A DNA stretch of 58,060 nucleotides from Streptococcus loxodontisalivarius (lineage in GTDB: Bacteria; Bacillota; Bacilli; Lactobacillales; Streptococcaceae). The position numbers and the translations under genes are program-made. Below the pieces are notes generated by a model. It saw nothing but the letters and a program-made list of their open reading frames with translations, made no database searches and was not told where the DNA came from. The DNA is taken from positions 1 to 58,060 of the forward strand of contig NZ_JAFBEH010000008.1 of the NCBI RefSeq assembly GCF_016908645.1, written 5' to 3'. Shown here in pieces: positions 25,541-33,068 of this stretch (position 1 is the first letter of the stretch; each line of letters begins with the position of its first letter).

Positions 25541-25564
25541 GAGAGAATCAATTTGATTCTCTCT
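25541..25564 (+). terminator. Proximal hairpin of a duplicated terminator (T-run lost)
   Basis: GAGAGAATCAA and TTGATTCTCTC pair; the hairpin is followed by TCAG and family A sequence, not a T-run, so it probably no longer terminates. An identical 24-base copy is at 25837-25860. Confidence 0.8.
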
Positions 25565-25836
25565 CAGAATGTAGACAAACCCAACTTTCAACGGAATTGG
25601 ATACAAAAGCTCTGCTTATTTAAAATAAATAACCTATTTCATGCGAGCGATAGCGAGCACCTCAAGATACTTCCGCCGTGATGAAAGTGTAAGAAATGCC
25701 TATATAGAAGCATTTCTTACACTCGGAATATTTGAGACTCTAGGCTCAAATATTAGTCATGGAATTCCGCAGGAAGTCGCTGACGTCCGACATCACTTAA
25801 GGAAAGTATCGAAAAAAGACTTTGTCTTCAACCAGG
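25565..25836 (-). repeat. Family A intergenic element, copy 2 (reverse orientation)
   Basis: 272 bases from CAGAATGTAGACAAACC to TTTGTCTTCAACCAG, flanked by identical terminator hairpins. It has the closing helix GATACTT/AAGTATC arms and internal hairpin arms AATATTTGAG/CTCAAATATT and GTGTAAGAAATGC/GCATTTCTTACAC. Apparent short reading frames inside it are chance. Confidence 0.9.
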
Positions 25837-25866
25837 GAGAGAATCAATTTGATTCTCTCTTTTTTG
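25837..25866 (+). terminator. Distal, functional copy of the duplicated terminator
   Basis: Same 24-base hairpin as 25541-25564, here followed by TTTTTG. It would end transcripts of the secreted-protein gene that read through the family A element. Confidence 0.88.
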
Positions 25867-25997
25867 TTTTAGTTGATTTAGAAAGAATCGTAAGGTCAAG
25901 AAAAACAGCTCTGTTTGGACTCTAAATATTGCTAGGCTGGTCCTTGTTAATTAAGGGAGGGCAAGTTGATGCTTCTGTTATCTTTCATTCCACTTTC

Positions 25998-26013
25998 ATG
26001 AAAGCGCTTGAAT
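25998..26013 (+). promoter_or_regulatory. Candidate cre (CcpA) site before the LacI-type regulator
   Basis: ATGAAAGCGCTTGAAT carries the AAGCGCTT core and matches the cre consensus at most positions. It lies 54 bases before the start codon, near a possible -10 (TATGCT at about 26029-26034). Catabolite control is plausible for a sugar regulator. Confidence 0.5.
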
Positions 26014-26066
26014 AAACTTTGTAAAAATGCTATGCTAGAAACATTCTAAAGAGATGAAAGGAGCCA

Positions 26067-27080
26067 TTGATGCCAACAATTAAAGATGTTGCGAGGTTAG
26101 CAGGAGTATCGCCATCGACGGCTTCTAGAGCCATGCATGATAATAAGATGATTAGCGAAGCGACCAAGGAGCGGGTGCGCAAGGCTATGGAAGAGTTGGA
26201 TTACTCTCCCAACTATTCAGCTCAGAACTTGGTCAAGCGTGAGTCGAATACTATCGGAATTATCCTGCCTGTTCGTGAAAATCAGGATTCGCTAGGAAAT
26301 AACCCCTTCTTCATGCAGATTATTCAGGGGATTACCAGTGTTTGCACGGAGAAAGATTACATGGTCAGTCTAGCTAGCGGGCGTAGCGATGAGGAGCTAA
26401 TTAAAAATATTCAAACCTTGATTCGAAGTGGTAATATCAGAAAGTTCATCTTTCTTTATTCTAAAAAGGATGATCCTGCCTTTAGCTTTGTGCAAAAGGA
26501 GCAGGTGCCCTGCGTGGTTGTTGGTCAGGCTTATGGACCTGCCAATCAGGAGACCATGTTCGTGGATAATGACAACTTCCAAGCTGGTCAGGATGTCACT
26601 CAGTTTCTGCTAGACAGGCATTATCAAAACCTCCTTTTCCTCTACACGGATCTGGATGAGATGGTTGAGATGGAGCGGATCAAGGGCTATCTGGACCGTA
26701 TGCAGTCCTTAGGGCTCAAGGCACTGAGCTTTCAGTTATCGCGGGTTGATGAGGCTAAGACTATGGCAGAGTTGCAGAGCTTTTTGCAGCAAAATCCCCA
26801 GATAGAAGCCATGATTTGTTGCGATGACGTGATTGCGGTGAGAACGCAGCGCATTCTAGAATGGTTGCAGTACAAGCCGTCAGACTTTGCCATGATCAGC
26901 TTCAATAACACCATGGTGACAGAGCTGGCAAAGCCTTCTCTAACATCTGTTGAAATTTTTCCTTTCCAATTAGGAGAAAAAGCAGCCAGCCTTCTACTGG
27001 AGAGAAATCTTAAAGGGCTCGATAAACCTTATTTTCTCCCCCATGAGATTATCGAAAGAGGCTCAACACCGTATTTGTAG
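26067..27080 (+). CDS. LacI family transcriptional regulator (MalR-like)
   Basis: 337 residues from the second ATG of an ATGATG-like pair (GAAAGGAGCC before it). The helix-turn-helix MPTIKDVARLAGVSPSTASRAMHDNKMIS and hinge NYSAQNLVKRES are standard LacI; the sugar-binding core follows at 60-337. Wording such as NPFFMQIIQGI and SGRSDEE resembles streptococcal MalR. The next gene is a maltose/glucose-type PTS permease with a perfect LacI-type palindrome in its leader, so this protein is its likely repressor. I do not assign malR because the malodextrin genes that usually accompany MalR are absent. Confidence 0.87.
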   Translation: MMPTIKDVARLAGVSPSTASRAMHDNKMISEATKERVRKAMEELDYSPNYSAQNLVKRESNTIGIILPVRENQDSLGNNPFFMQIIQGITSVCTEKDYMVSLASGRSDEELIKNIQTLIRSGNIRKFIFLYSKKDDPAFSFVQKEQVPCVVVGQAYGPANQETMFVDNDNFQAGQDVTQFLLDRHYQNLLFLYTDLDEMVEMERIKGYLDRMQSLGLKALSFQLSRVDEAKTMAELQSFLQQNPQIEAMICCDDVIAVRTQRILEWLQYKPSDFAMISFNNTMVTELAKPSLTSVEIFPFQLGEKAASLLLERNLKGLDKPYFLPHEIIERGSTPYL

Positions 27081-27086
27081 TCCTCT

Positions 27087-27114
27087 AGGTTTGAGTAATT
27101 GTATGATTACTCAA
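27087..27114 (+). terminator. Proximal hairpin of a duplicated terminator (T-run lost)
   Basis: TTGAGTAAT and ATTACTCAA pair around TGTATG. The 28 bases are identical to 27479-27506; here family A sequence follows (ATCAGTATGTAGACAGACC) instead of T's. Confidence 0.8.
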
Positions 27115-27478
27115 ATCAGTATGTAGACAGACCTAGTTTACAACAAAATTAAAAATCAAAGCTCTGCTTACTTCAAATGAATTTTCCGATTTATGCGAGC
27201 GGGAGTGCTAAGACAGTCTAGTAGACTGTCTTAGGCATTTACCTGATACTTCCGCCGTGATGAAAGTGTAAGAAATGCCTATTTAAAAGCATTTCTCACA
27301 CTCAGAATATTTGAGAGTGAGACAGTCCAGTGGACTGTCTCAGGTCTGAGCCTTAAAACTAGAAAGCGAAGAGGCTCAAATGGAATTCCACTAATTCCTG
27401 AAATCATCCACTGGATAATTTCACCTGACGTCCGACATCACTTAAGGAAAGTATCGAAAAAAGACTTTGTCTTCAACC
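27115..27478 (-). repeat. Family A intergenic element, copy 3 (reverse orientation, long form)
   Basis: 364 bases. The long form carries extra nested arms GAGACAGTCCA/TGGACTGTCTC and GAAATTATCCA/TGGATGATTTC in addition to the core hairpins, plus CTAAGACAGTCTA/TAGACTGTCTTAG. Ends match the family consensus, with the left end CTGGTTGAAGACAAAG intact. Confidence 0.9.
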
Positions 27479-27515
27479 AGGTTTGAGTAATTGTATGATT
27501 ACTCAATTTTTTTTA
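27479..27515 (+). terminator. Distal, functional copy of the duplicated terminator
   Basis: The 28-base hairpin region repeated from 27087, followed by eight T's. Confidence 0.9.
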
Positions 27516-27524
27516 TTTTATACT

Positions 27525-27590
27525 CAGAAAACGCTTTACAATATTTGAAAACATGATATAATAAGACTATCAAATTACGCAAACGTTTGC
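27525..27590 (+). promoter_or_regulatory. Promoter and LacI-type operator of the PTS gene
   Basis: TTTACA (27535-27540) and TATAAT (27557-27562) are 16 bases apart. GCAAACGTTTGC at 27579-27590 is a perfect 12-bp palindrome typical of LacI/MalR operators and lies just after the expected start point. AAAACGCTTTACA overlapping the -35 resembles a weak cre site. Confidence 0.8.
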
Positions 27591-27615
27591 ATTGTCGTTT
27601 GTGAAGGAGGGAAAC

Positions 27616-29805
27616 ATGAATAAACTGAAAGAAAAGTTCGGTTTTGAATTTTGGCAAAAATTCGGTAAATGTCTTATGGTTGTTATCGCTGTTATGCCTG
27701 CAGCGGGTCTTATGGTAAGTATCGGTAACTCATTGACATTGATTGATCCGAACAACACTTTGTTGGCAACAGTTGCCAATGTTATTGCGCAAATTGGTTG
27801 GGGTGTTATCAATAACCTTCATATCTTGTTTGCATTGGCAATCGGTGGTAACTGGGCTAAAGAGCGTGCTGGTGGTGCATTTGCAGCCGGTATCGCCTTC
27901 ATCCTTATCAACTTGATTACAGGTCACGTTTACGGTGTGACACTTGATATGATCGCTGACGACAGCGCTACAGTCCACAATATTTTTGGTGGTTCAATGC
28001 TTGTCTCAGACTACTTCATCAATGTGCTTGGTCAACCAGCACTTAACATGGGTGTCTTTGTTGGTATCATCTCAGGTTTCGTTGGGGCAACAGCTTACAA
28101 CAAATACTACAACTTCCGTAAACTTCCGGATGTGCTTTCATTCTTCAACGGAAAACGCTTCGTACCTTTCGTTGTTATCTACCGTTCAGCACTCGTTGGT
28201 TTGCTTATGGCACTTGTTTGGCCAGTTATCCAATCAGCTATCAACGGTTTTGGTATGTGGATTGCCTCATCACAAGACACAGCACCATTCTTTGCACCAT
28301 TCCTTTACGGAACACTTGAACGTTTGCTTCTACCATTCGGTCTTCACCACATGTTGACAATCCCAATGAACTACACTCAATTGGGCGGTACCTACGAAAT
28401 CTTGACAGGTGCTCAAGCTGGTAAGACAGTTCTTGGACAAGACCCACTCTGGTTGGCTTGGATTCAAGACTTGATTCATTTCAAACAAAGCGGTGACACA
28501 GCAGCTTACAATAACTTGCTTGAAACTGTAACGCCAGCCCGCTTTAAAGTTGGTCAAATGATCGGTTCATCAGGTACACTTATTGGTCTTGCGCTAGCTA
28601 TGTACAAAAATGTTGATAGCGACAAGAAAAAACAATACAGTGCAATGTTCATCTCAACAATTGCAGCAACCCTATTGACAGGTGTTACTGAACCAATCGA
28701 ATACATGTTCATGTTCGTTGCAATGCCACTTTACGTTGTATACGCAGTTATTCAAGGTATTACATTTGGTCTTGCAGATGTTATCAACCTTCGTGTTCAC
28801 TCATTCGGTGATATCGAGCTCCTTACTCGTACACCAATGATTATCCAAGGTGGTCTCTTCATGGACTTGGTAAACTTCATCATTGCATGTATCGTTTCAG
28901 GTGCTGTAATGTACTTCATCGCCAACTTCATGATTAAGAAATTCAACTATGCAACTCCAGGTCGTAACGGTAACTACGATGACTTGGCTGCTGATGAAAA
29001 TGCTGACGCTTTTGATGCAAATCCAGAAACAGCAGATGCTAACTCACAAGTTGTTAAAATCATCAACGCCCTTGGTGGTAAAGCTAACGTTGAAGACGTT
29101 GACGCATGTATGACTCGTCTTCGTGTCACTGTTAAAGATATCGATAAAGTCGCTTCAGAAGATGCTTGGAAGAAAATCGGTGCTATGGGACTTGTTCTTA
29201 AAGGGAACGGTGTTCAAGCTATCTACGGTCCTAAAGCAGACGTCCTTAAGTCAGATATTCAAGACTTGTTTGATTCTGGCGTAGCTATTCCAAAAGTAAG
29301 CCTAGCAGAAGAAACAGCTCAAGAAGCTGAAGAGAAAAACTTCCAAGGTTTGACAGAAGAAGCTGTCTCAGTTGCAGATGGTGTGGTTCTTCCAATCACT
29401 GAAGTTCACGATCCAGTCTTCTCACAAAAAATGATGGGTGATGGTTTCGCAGTTGAACCAGAAAACGGCAGTGTCTACTCTCCAGTTGCCGGTGTGGTTA
29501 CAAGCGTCTTCCCAACCAAACATGCCCTAGGAATCTTGACTGACAATGGTCTTGAAGTTCTTGTCCACGTTGGTATTGATACTGTTGCCCTCAACGGTGC
29601 ACCATTCTCAGCTAAGGTAGCTGAAGGTGACCGTGTCGCAGCAGGAGACCTCCTCTTGGTAGCAGATCTTGAAGCAATCAAATCAGCAGACCGTGAAACA
29701 ACAATCATCGTTGCCTTCACAAACACAGCTGAAATCAAATCTGTAACCCTTACACAAACAGGACAAGTCGCAGCTAAAACAGCAGTTGCTAAAATTGAGA
29801 TTTAG
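27616..29805 (+). CDS. malT: PTS maltose/glucose-type transporter, EIICBA
   Basis: 729 residues from ATG 27616, with GGAGGG at 27606-27611; the upstream in-frame TTG lies before this site. Domains in order: EIIC membrane domain (about 1-440, starting FWQKFGKCLMVVIAVMPAAGLM); EIIB with phospho-Cys498 in DACMTRLRV; EIIA with phospho-His651 in LVHVGIDTVAL. It imports and phosphorylates a sugar at the membrane using HPr. The sequence is closest in style to the streptococcal maltose permease MalT (often annotated ptsG); glucose or another glucoside remains possible. It is controlled, by inference, by the LacI-type regulator at 26067. Codons are strongly biased toward abundant tRNAs, suggesting high expression. 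Confidence 0.88.
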   Translation: MNKLKEKFGFEFWQKFGKCLMVVIAVMPAAGLMVSIGNSLTLIDPNNTLLATVANVIAQIGWGVINNLHILFALAIGGNWAKERAGGAFAAGIAFILINLITGHVYGVTLDMIADDSATVHNIFGGSMLVSDYFINVLGQPALNMGVFVGIISGFVGATAYNKYYNFRKLPDVLSFFNGKRFVPFVVIYRSALVGLLMALVWPVIQSAINGFGMWIASSQDTAPFFAPFLYGTLERLLLPFGLHHMLTIPMNYTQLGGTYEILTGAQAGKTVLGQDPLWLAWIQDLIHFKQSGDTAAYNNLLETVTPARFKVGQMIGSSGTLIGLALAMYKNVDSDKKKQYSAMFISTIAATLLTGVTEPIEYMFMFVAMPLYVVYAVIQGITFGLADVINLRVHSFGDIELLTRTPMIIQGGLFMDLVNFIIACIVSGAVMYFIANFMIKKFNYATPGRNGNYDDLAADENADAFDANPETADANSQVVKIINALGGKANVEDVDACMTRLRVTVKDIDKVASEDAWKKIGAMGLVLKGNGVQAIYGPKADVLKSDIQDLFDSGVAIPKVSLAEETAQEAEEKNFQGLTEEAVSVADGVVLPITEVHDPVFSQKMMGDGFAVEPENGSVYSPVAGVVTSVFPTKHALGILTDNGLEVLVHVGIDTVALNGAPFSAKVAEGDRVAAGDLLLVADLEAIKSADRETTIIVAFTNTAEIKSVTLTQTGQVAAKTAVAKIEI

Positions 29806-29814
29806 TAAAGAGAG

Positions 29815-30114
29815 ATTTTTCGATACTTTCCTTAAGTGATGTCGGACGTCAGGTGAAATTATCCAGTGGATGATTTCAGGAATCAGTGGAATTCCATGAC
29901 TAATATTTGAGTCTTAGGTCTCAAATATTCCGAGGGTTAGAAATACTTCTATAAAAGTATTTCTAACCCTTTCATCACAGCGGAAGTATCTAGTAAGACT
30001 CCAACAGCCTCTCTGAGACTGTTGGAGTACTCGCTATCGCTCGCAAAAATAGGTATTCTATTTTAAGTAAGCAGAGCTTTACTAATATTTTAAAAAATAA
30101 GTTTATCTATATTT
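29815..30114 (+). repeat. Family A intergenic element, copy 4
   Basis: About 300 bases between the PTS gene and the next gene. Hairpin arms differ from other copies but still pair: GGGTTAGAAATACTT/AAGTATTTCTAACCC and ACTCCAACAG/CTGTTGGAGT. The left end begins at TTTTTCGATACTTTCC, without the CTGGTTGAAGACAAAG end, and only one terminator hairpin (30115) is found. Confidence 0.87.
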
Positions 30115-30146
30115 TGAGAATTTGGGGTTATGCTCCAAATTCTTTG
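30115..30146 (+). terminator. Hairpin after family A copy 4 (terminator of the PTS gene)
   Basis: GAATTTGG and CCAAATTC arms pair around GGTTATGCT, followed by TTTG. It is the distal side of the element; no proximal partner remains. Confidence 0.65.
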
Positions 30147-30167
30147 CTTATTGAGAAAGGAAAAGTC

Positions 30168-30983
30168 ATGGTAAAATGCCTTAGTTTAAATACACACAGT
30201 TGGATGGAGGAGGATTTTGAGAACAAGTATGCTGCCCTTCTTGATAGACTCAAAAAGGAAGCCTATGATATTATCTGCCTTCAAGAGATTAACCAGCTGA
30301 TGACTAGCCAAGAGGTGGCAAATCCTCTCAATTATGTTGCGCTAGCTGTCAATCCTCCTATTCATGAGGATAATTTTGCCCTCAAGCTGGTAACTGACTT
30401 GGCCAAGGCGGGTCTGACCTACCACTGGTCTTGGGCCTACAATCATATCGGCTATGACAAGTACCACGAAGGCGTTGCTCTGCTTAGCCTGACTGAGATC
30501 AGCCCTCGTGACATTCTGGTTTCCGATGTGGATGATGAGACAGACTACCACACACGTCGTCTCCTTTCAGTTGAGACGGTTTTGGGAAATAGCAGAGCTT
30601 CTTTCACTAGCCTTCATCTCTCTTGGTGGGATAAGGGTTTCCAAGGAGAGTGGCGAAAGCTCGAAGCTGCGCTTTCTGAGGAAGATTGTCCTCTGGTTTT
30701 GATGGGGGATTTCAACAATCCAACTGACCAAGAAGGTTATCAAGCTGTTCTTGCAAGTTCTCTCAAGCTGGCAGACAGTCATAAGATTGCGGCAGAAGTT
30801 TCAGGGGATTTCACTATTACAGCTGATATCGATGGCTGGGAAGGCAACAGCCAGCAGCTCAAGGTTGACCATGCCTTTGTCAGCCAAGGTATAACTCTTA
30901 AGTCTTCTAAGGTTATCTTTGATGGCGAAAACAGCCCAGTTGTCAGTGACCACTTCGGTTTGGAAATTGAATTGGAATTATAG
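30168..30983 (+). CDS. Endonuclease/exonuclease/phosphatase family hydrolase
   Basis: 271 residues from ATG 30168 (MVKCLSLNTHSWME), with GAGAAAGGAAAAGTC upstream. The fold is recognisable from NTHSW at the start, DIICLQEIN (metal-binding Glu), the mid-protein HLSWWDKG, LMGDFNNPTD, and VSDHFGLEIEL at the C-terminus (catalytic Asp-His). Members cut phosphodiesters or phosphomonoesters, from DNA to sphingomyelin or inositol phosphates; there is no signal peptide, so a cytoplasmic substrate is likely. Monocistronic, boxed between family A copies 4 and 5. Confidence 0.87.
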   Translation: MVKCLSLNTHSWMEEDFENKYAALLDRLKKEAYDIICLQEINQLMTSQEVANPLNYVALAVNPPIHEDNFALKLVTDLAKAGLTYHWSWAYNHIGYDKYHEGVALLSLTEISPRDILVSDVDDETDYHTRRLLSVETVLGNSRASFTSLHLSWWDKGFQGEWRKLEAALSEEDCPLVLMGDFNNPTDQEGYQAVLASSLKLADSHKIAAEVSGDFTITADIDGWEGNSQQLKVDHAFVSQGITLKSSKVIFDGENSPVVSDHFGLEIELEL

Positions 30984-30997
30984 ATAGAAATTGACTA

Positions 30998-31024
30998 AGA
31001 GTCTAGACGGAGTTTCCAGGCTCT
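30998..31024 (+). terminator. Proximal, decayed copy of a duplicated terminator
   Basis: 27 bases matching 31356-31382 at 24 positions; the three changes weaken its stem, and no T-run follows. Confidence 0.65.
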
Positions 31025-31355
31025 GAAGACAAAGTCTTTTTCTTGATACTTCCTTAAGTGATTTCGGACGTCAGGTGAAATTATCCAGTGGATGATTTCA
31101 GGAATCAGTGGAATTCCATTTGAGCCTCTTCACTTTCTAGTTTTAAGGCTCAGACCTGAGACAGTTCACTGGACTGTCTCACTCTCAAATATTCCGAGTG
31201 TAAGAAATGCTTTTATAAAGGCATTTCTTACACTTTTATCACGGCGGAAGTATCTTTTGGGGCTCGCTAACGCTCGCATGAAATCGGTCATTTATTTTAA
31301 GTAAGCAAAGCTTTGATTTTAAATTTTGTTGTAAACTAGGTTTGTCTACATTTTG
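31025..31355 (+). repeat. Family A intergenic element, copy 5 (long form)
   Basis: 331 bases. Begins GAAGACAAAGTC and ends TTTGTCTACATTTTG. Contains the long-form nested arms (GAGACAGTTCA...TGGACTGTCTC) and the GTGTAAGAAATGC/GCATTTCTTACAC hairpin. A short open frame at 31092-31304 lies wholly within it and is not a gene. Confidence 0.9.
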
Positions 31356-31388
31356 AGAGTCTGGAAGAAGTTTCCAGGCTCTTTTTTG
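31356..31388 (+). terminator. Distal, functional copy of the duplicated terminator
   Basis: AGAGTCTGGAA and TTTCCAGGCTCT pair, followed by TTTTTT. Confidence 0.88.
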
Positions 31389-31428
31389 CTAGCGATATCA
31401 AATGGAGCAGTCTACAGATTGATGTTTC

Positions 31429-31490
31429 TTACAAATTTGTAAGATTACTGTTTTAAGCTGTAAGGTTAGCTCTGCTATTTTCCTGTAAAC
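31429..31490 (+). promoter_or_regulatory. Control region of the lipoprotein/ABC operon
   Basis: TTACAAATTTGTAA (31429-31442) is a perfect 14-bp palindrome. It is followed by TGTAAGG (31459-31465) and a possible -10 TAAACT near 31485. The position suits a response-regulator operator for the BceR-like protein at 35430; the link is inferred. Confidence 0.5.
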
Positions 31491-31554
31491 TAAAACCATA
31501 AGCAAAAGTAAGTGGGACGTCCCAAAGAATCAAGGCTAGGAAGTGAGGTTGAGT

Positions 31555-31647
31555 ATGGGAAAGTTGCGGTATAGCTTGGTGATTGTTGGTCTGGTTTTCA
31601 TATCGGTTTTGGCGGCTTGTTTTAGAAAGAAGAGTGGCAATGATTAA
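31555..31647 (+). CDS. 30-residue lipopeptide ORF (pheromone-like signal sequence)
   Basis: ATG 31555 to TAA 31645-31647 encodes a short basic start, a hydrophobic core LVIVGLVFISVLAAC with a good lipobox (LAAC) and only eight residues after the Cys (FRKKSGND). It overlaps the next lipoprotein start by 8 bases, and GTGAGG lies upstream, so translation is credible. Known parallels: streptococcal and enterococcal peptide pheromones are cut from lipoprotein signal peptides (for example cAM373, SVFILAA). The segment here, FISVLAA, is similar in kind. It could equally be a coupling leader peptide or chance. Confidence 0.45.
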   Translation: MGKLRYSLVIVGLVFISVLAACFRKKSGND

Positions 31648-32284
31648 GAAAGTGAGTTTGTTGATAGCTGCTTTATTTCTTTTGACAGCTTGTCAGTCAA
31701 CGGGTGTGACTTTTTCAAAGGACTATCAGGAGGTGACCTTTTCTGGGCAAACCTACCAGATAGATCAGCAGAAGGTTTCCCAGTCGGAGCTTGAGAAGTC
31801 GGTTAAAGCAGTCTATAAGTTGGTGATCAAGGATGAGACCAGTCTTGCCATCAATGGAATCTACGCTAGTAAGGAAGGGCTTGTTATTGGGATAGATGAT
31901 GATTACTATCGCCTAGTGAAAGATAGCTCTAGTCCTTTGGATCTTGAGACCTTGCTTGAGGGTAAGTCTCATCAGCATTTTCAGATTTCAGATGAGGATT
32001 GTCATTTTCTTGTTTCTGATGAAAAAAAGTGGCAAATTTCTGATACAGTAGTAGGTGAGGAAAGCCTGACCGACTATGTTAGCAACTTGTCAGAAAGTCG
32101 CACCTTTGACAGTCAGACAGGAAAGGTCTTGACCAATGAGGACTTAAATCGGATTGACTGGGGTGGCAAGGATATTGCTGAGCGAGAAACTTGGTTTTAC
32201 GGAGATATTTACCAGACGGCAGATGGCGGATTTGCCGTAGATATCAATGGCGCTTATCATCGTCTTATAGAAGATAAGGCCTAG
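31640..32284 (+). CDS. Lipoprotein of unknown function, first gene of ABC operon
   Basis: 214 residues from ATG 31640; an upstream in-frame TTG gives a poor signal. Signal peptide with lipobox LTAC (Cys near residue 18), so lipid-anchored outside. The mature part has a repeated NGIYAS.../NGAYHRL pattern of beta-strands with DDDYYRLVKD; I see no named domain. It is followed 30 bases later by an ABC ATPase and permease, which suggests that it assists substrate sensing or export. Family A elements isolate the whole operon. Confidence 0.75.
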   Translation: MIKKVSLLIAALFLLTACQSTGVTFSKDYQEVTFSGQTYQIDQQKVSQSELEKSVKAVYKLVIKDETSLAINGIYASKEGLVIGIDDDYYRLVKDSSSPLDLETLLEGKSHQHFQISDEDCHFLVSDEKKWQISDTVVGEESLTDYVSNLSESRTFDSQTGKVLTNEDLNRIDWGGKDIAERETWFYGDIYQTADGGFAVDINGAYHRLIEDKA

Positions 32285-32314
32285 GGTGCTAGGAAGAAAG
32301 AAAAGAGGAAAAAG

Positions 32315-33067
32315 ATGTTATTAGAAATCAATCATTTAGAAAAGGTCTATCGTACGCGTTTTTCAAAAGAGGAGACCAGAGCTTTGCAGGATGTGGACTT
32401 CAAGGTTCAAGATGGTGAATTTATCGCGATCATGGGTGAATCAGGTTCTGGTAAGACGACCCTGCTCAATATCATTGCTACGCTGGACAAGCCTAGCAAG
32501 GGCTCAGTCTTGTTGGCAGGTAAAGATATCACAGGCATCAAGGAGCGTAAGCTGGCTGATTTTCGCTTAAAAAATCTTGGTTTTGTCTTTCAAGATTTCA
32601 ATCTCTTAGATACCCTATCTATTCGTGACAATATTTTTCTACCCTTGGTATTGGCTCGTAAGAGTCATCATGAGATGGAGAGTCGTTTGCAGCAGCTTGC
32701 ACCGAGTCTAGGTATTGAAGCAATCTTAAATAAACGTCCTTTTGAACTGTCTGGTGGTCAAAAGCAGCGCGTGGCAATTGCTCGAAGCCTGATTAGCAAT
32801 CCCTTACTTCTTCTGGCAGATGAGCCAACGGCTGCGCTGGACTATCGTAATTCGGAAGACTTGCTTAGTCTTTTTGAAAGCATAAACGATGCAGGACAGA
32901 CCATCCTCATGGTAACTCACTCAGCCAATGCGGCTAGTCATGCTAAACGTGTTCTGTTTATTAAAGATGGACGAATTTTCCACCAGATTTATCGTGGCAA
33001 TAAGACCAACCAAGAGTTTAGCAAGGATATCTCCTTGACGATGACAGCCCTGTTAGGAGGTGACTAG
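32315..33067 (+). CDS. ABC transporter ATP-binding protein (BceA-like)
   Basis: 250 residues. Walker A GESGSGKTT at 41-49, Q-loop VFQDFNLL, signature LSGGQKQR and Walker B LLLLADEPTAALD are complete, and the MacB/LolD-type VTHSANAASHAKR H-loop follows. With the next gene it makes a BceAB-type transporter that removes peptide antibiotics from lipid II-cycle targets and signals to a BceS-type kinase. AGAGGAAAAAG precedes the ATG. The permease start lies 1 base after its stop. Confidence 0.92.
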   Translation: MLLEINHLEKVYRTRFSKEETRALQDVDFKVQDGEFIAIMGESGSGKTTLLNIIATLDKPSKGSVLLAGKDITGIKERKLADFRLKNLGFVFQDFNLLDTLSIRDNIFLPLVLARKSHHEMESRLQQLAPSLGIEAILNKRPFELSGGQKQRVAIARSLISNPLLLLADEPTAALDYRNSEDLLSLFESINDAGQTILMVTHSANAASHAKRVLFIKDGRIFHQIYRGNKTNQEFSKDISLTMTALLGGD

Positions 33068-33068
33068 G

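Noticed and set aside
25641..25925. 94-codon open frame
   Set aside because: It lies almost wholly inside family A copy 2; similar frames do not persist in other copies, so it is chance.
31092..31304. 70-codon open frame
   Set aside because: It lies wholly inside family A copy 5 and is not conserved in the other copies.
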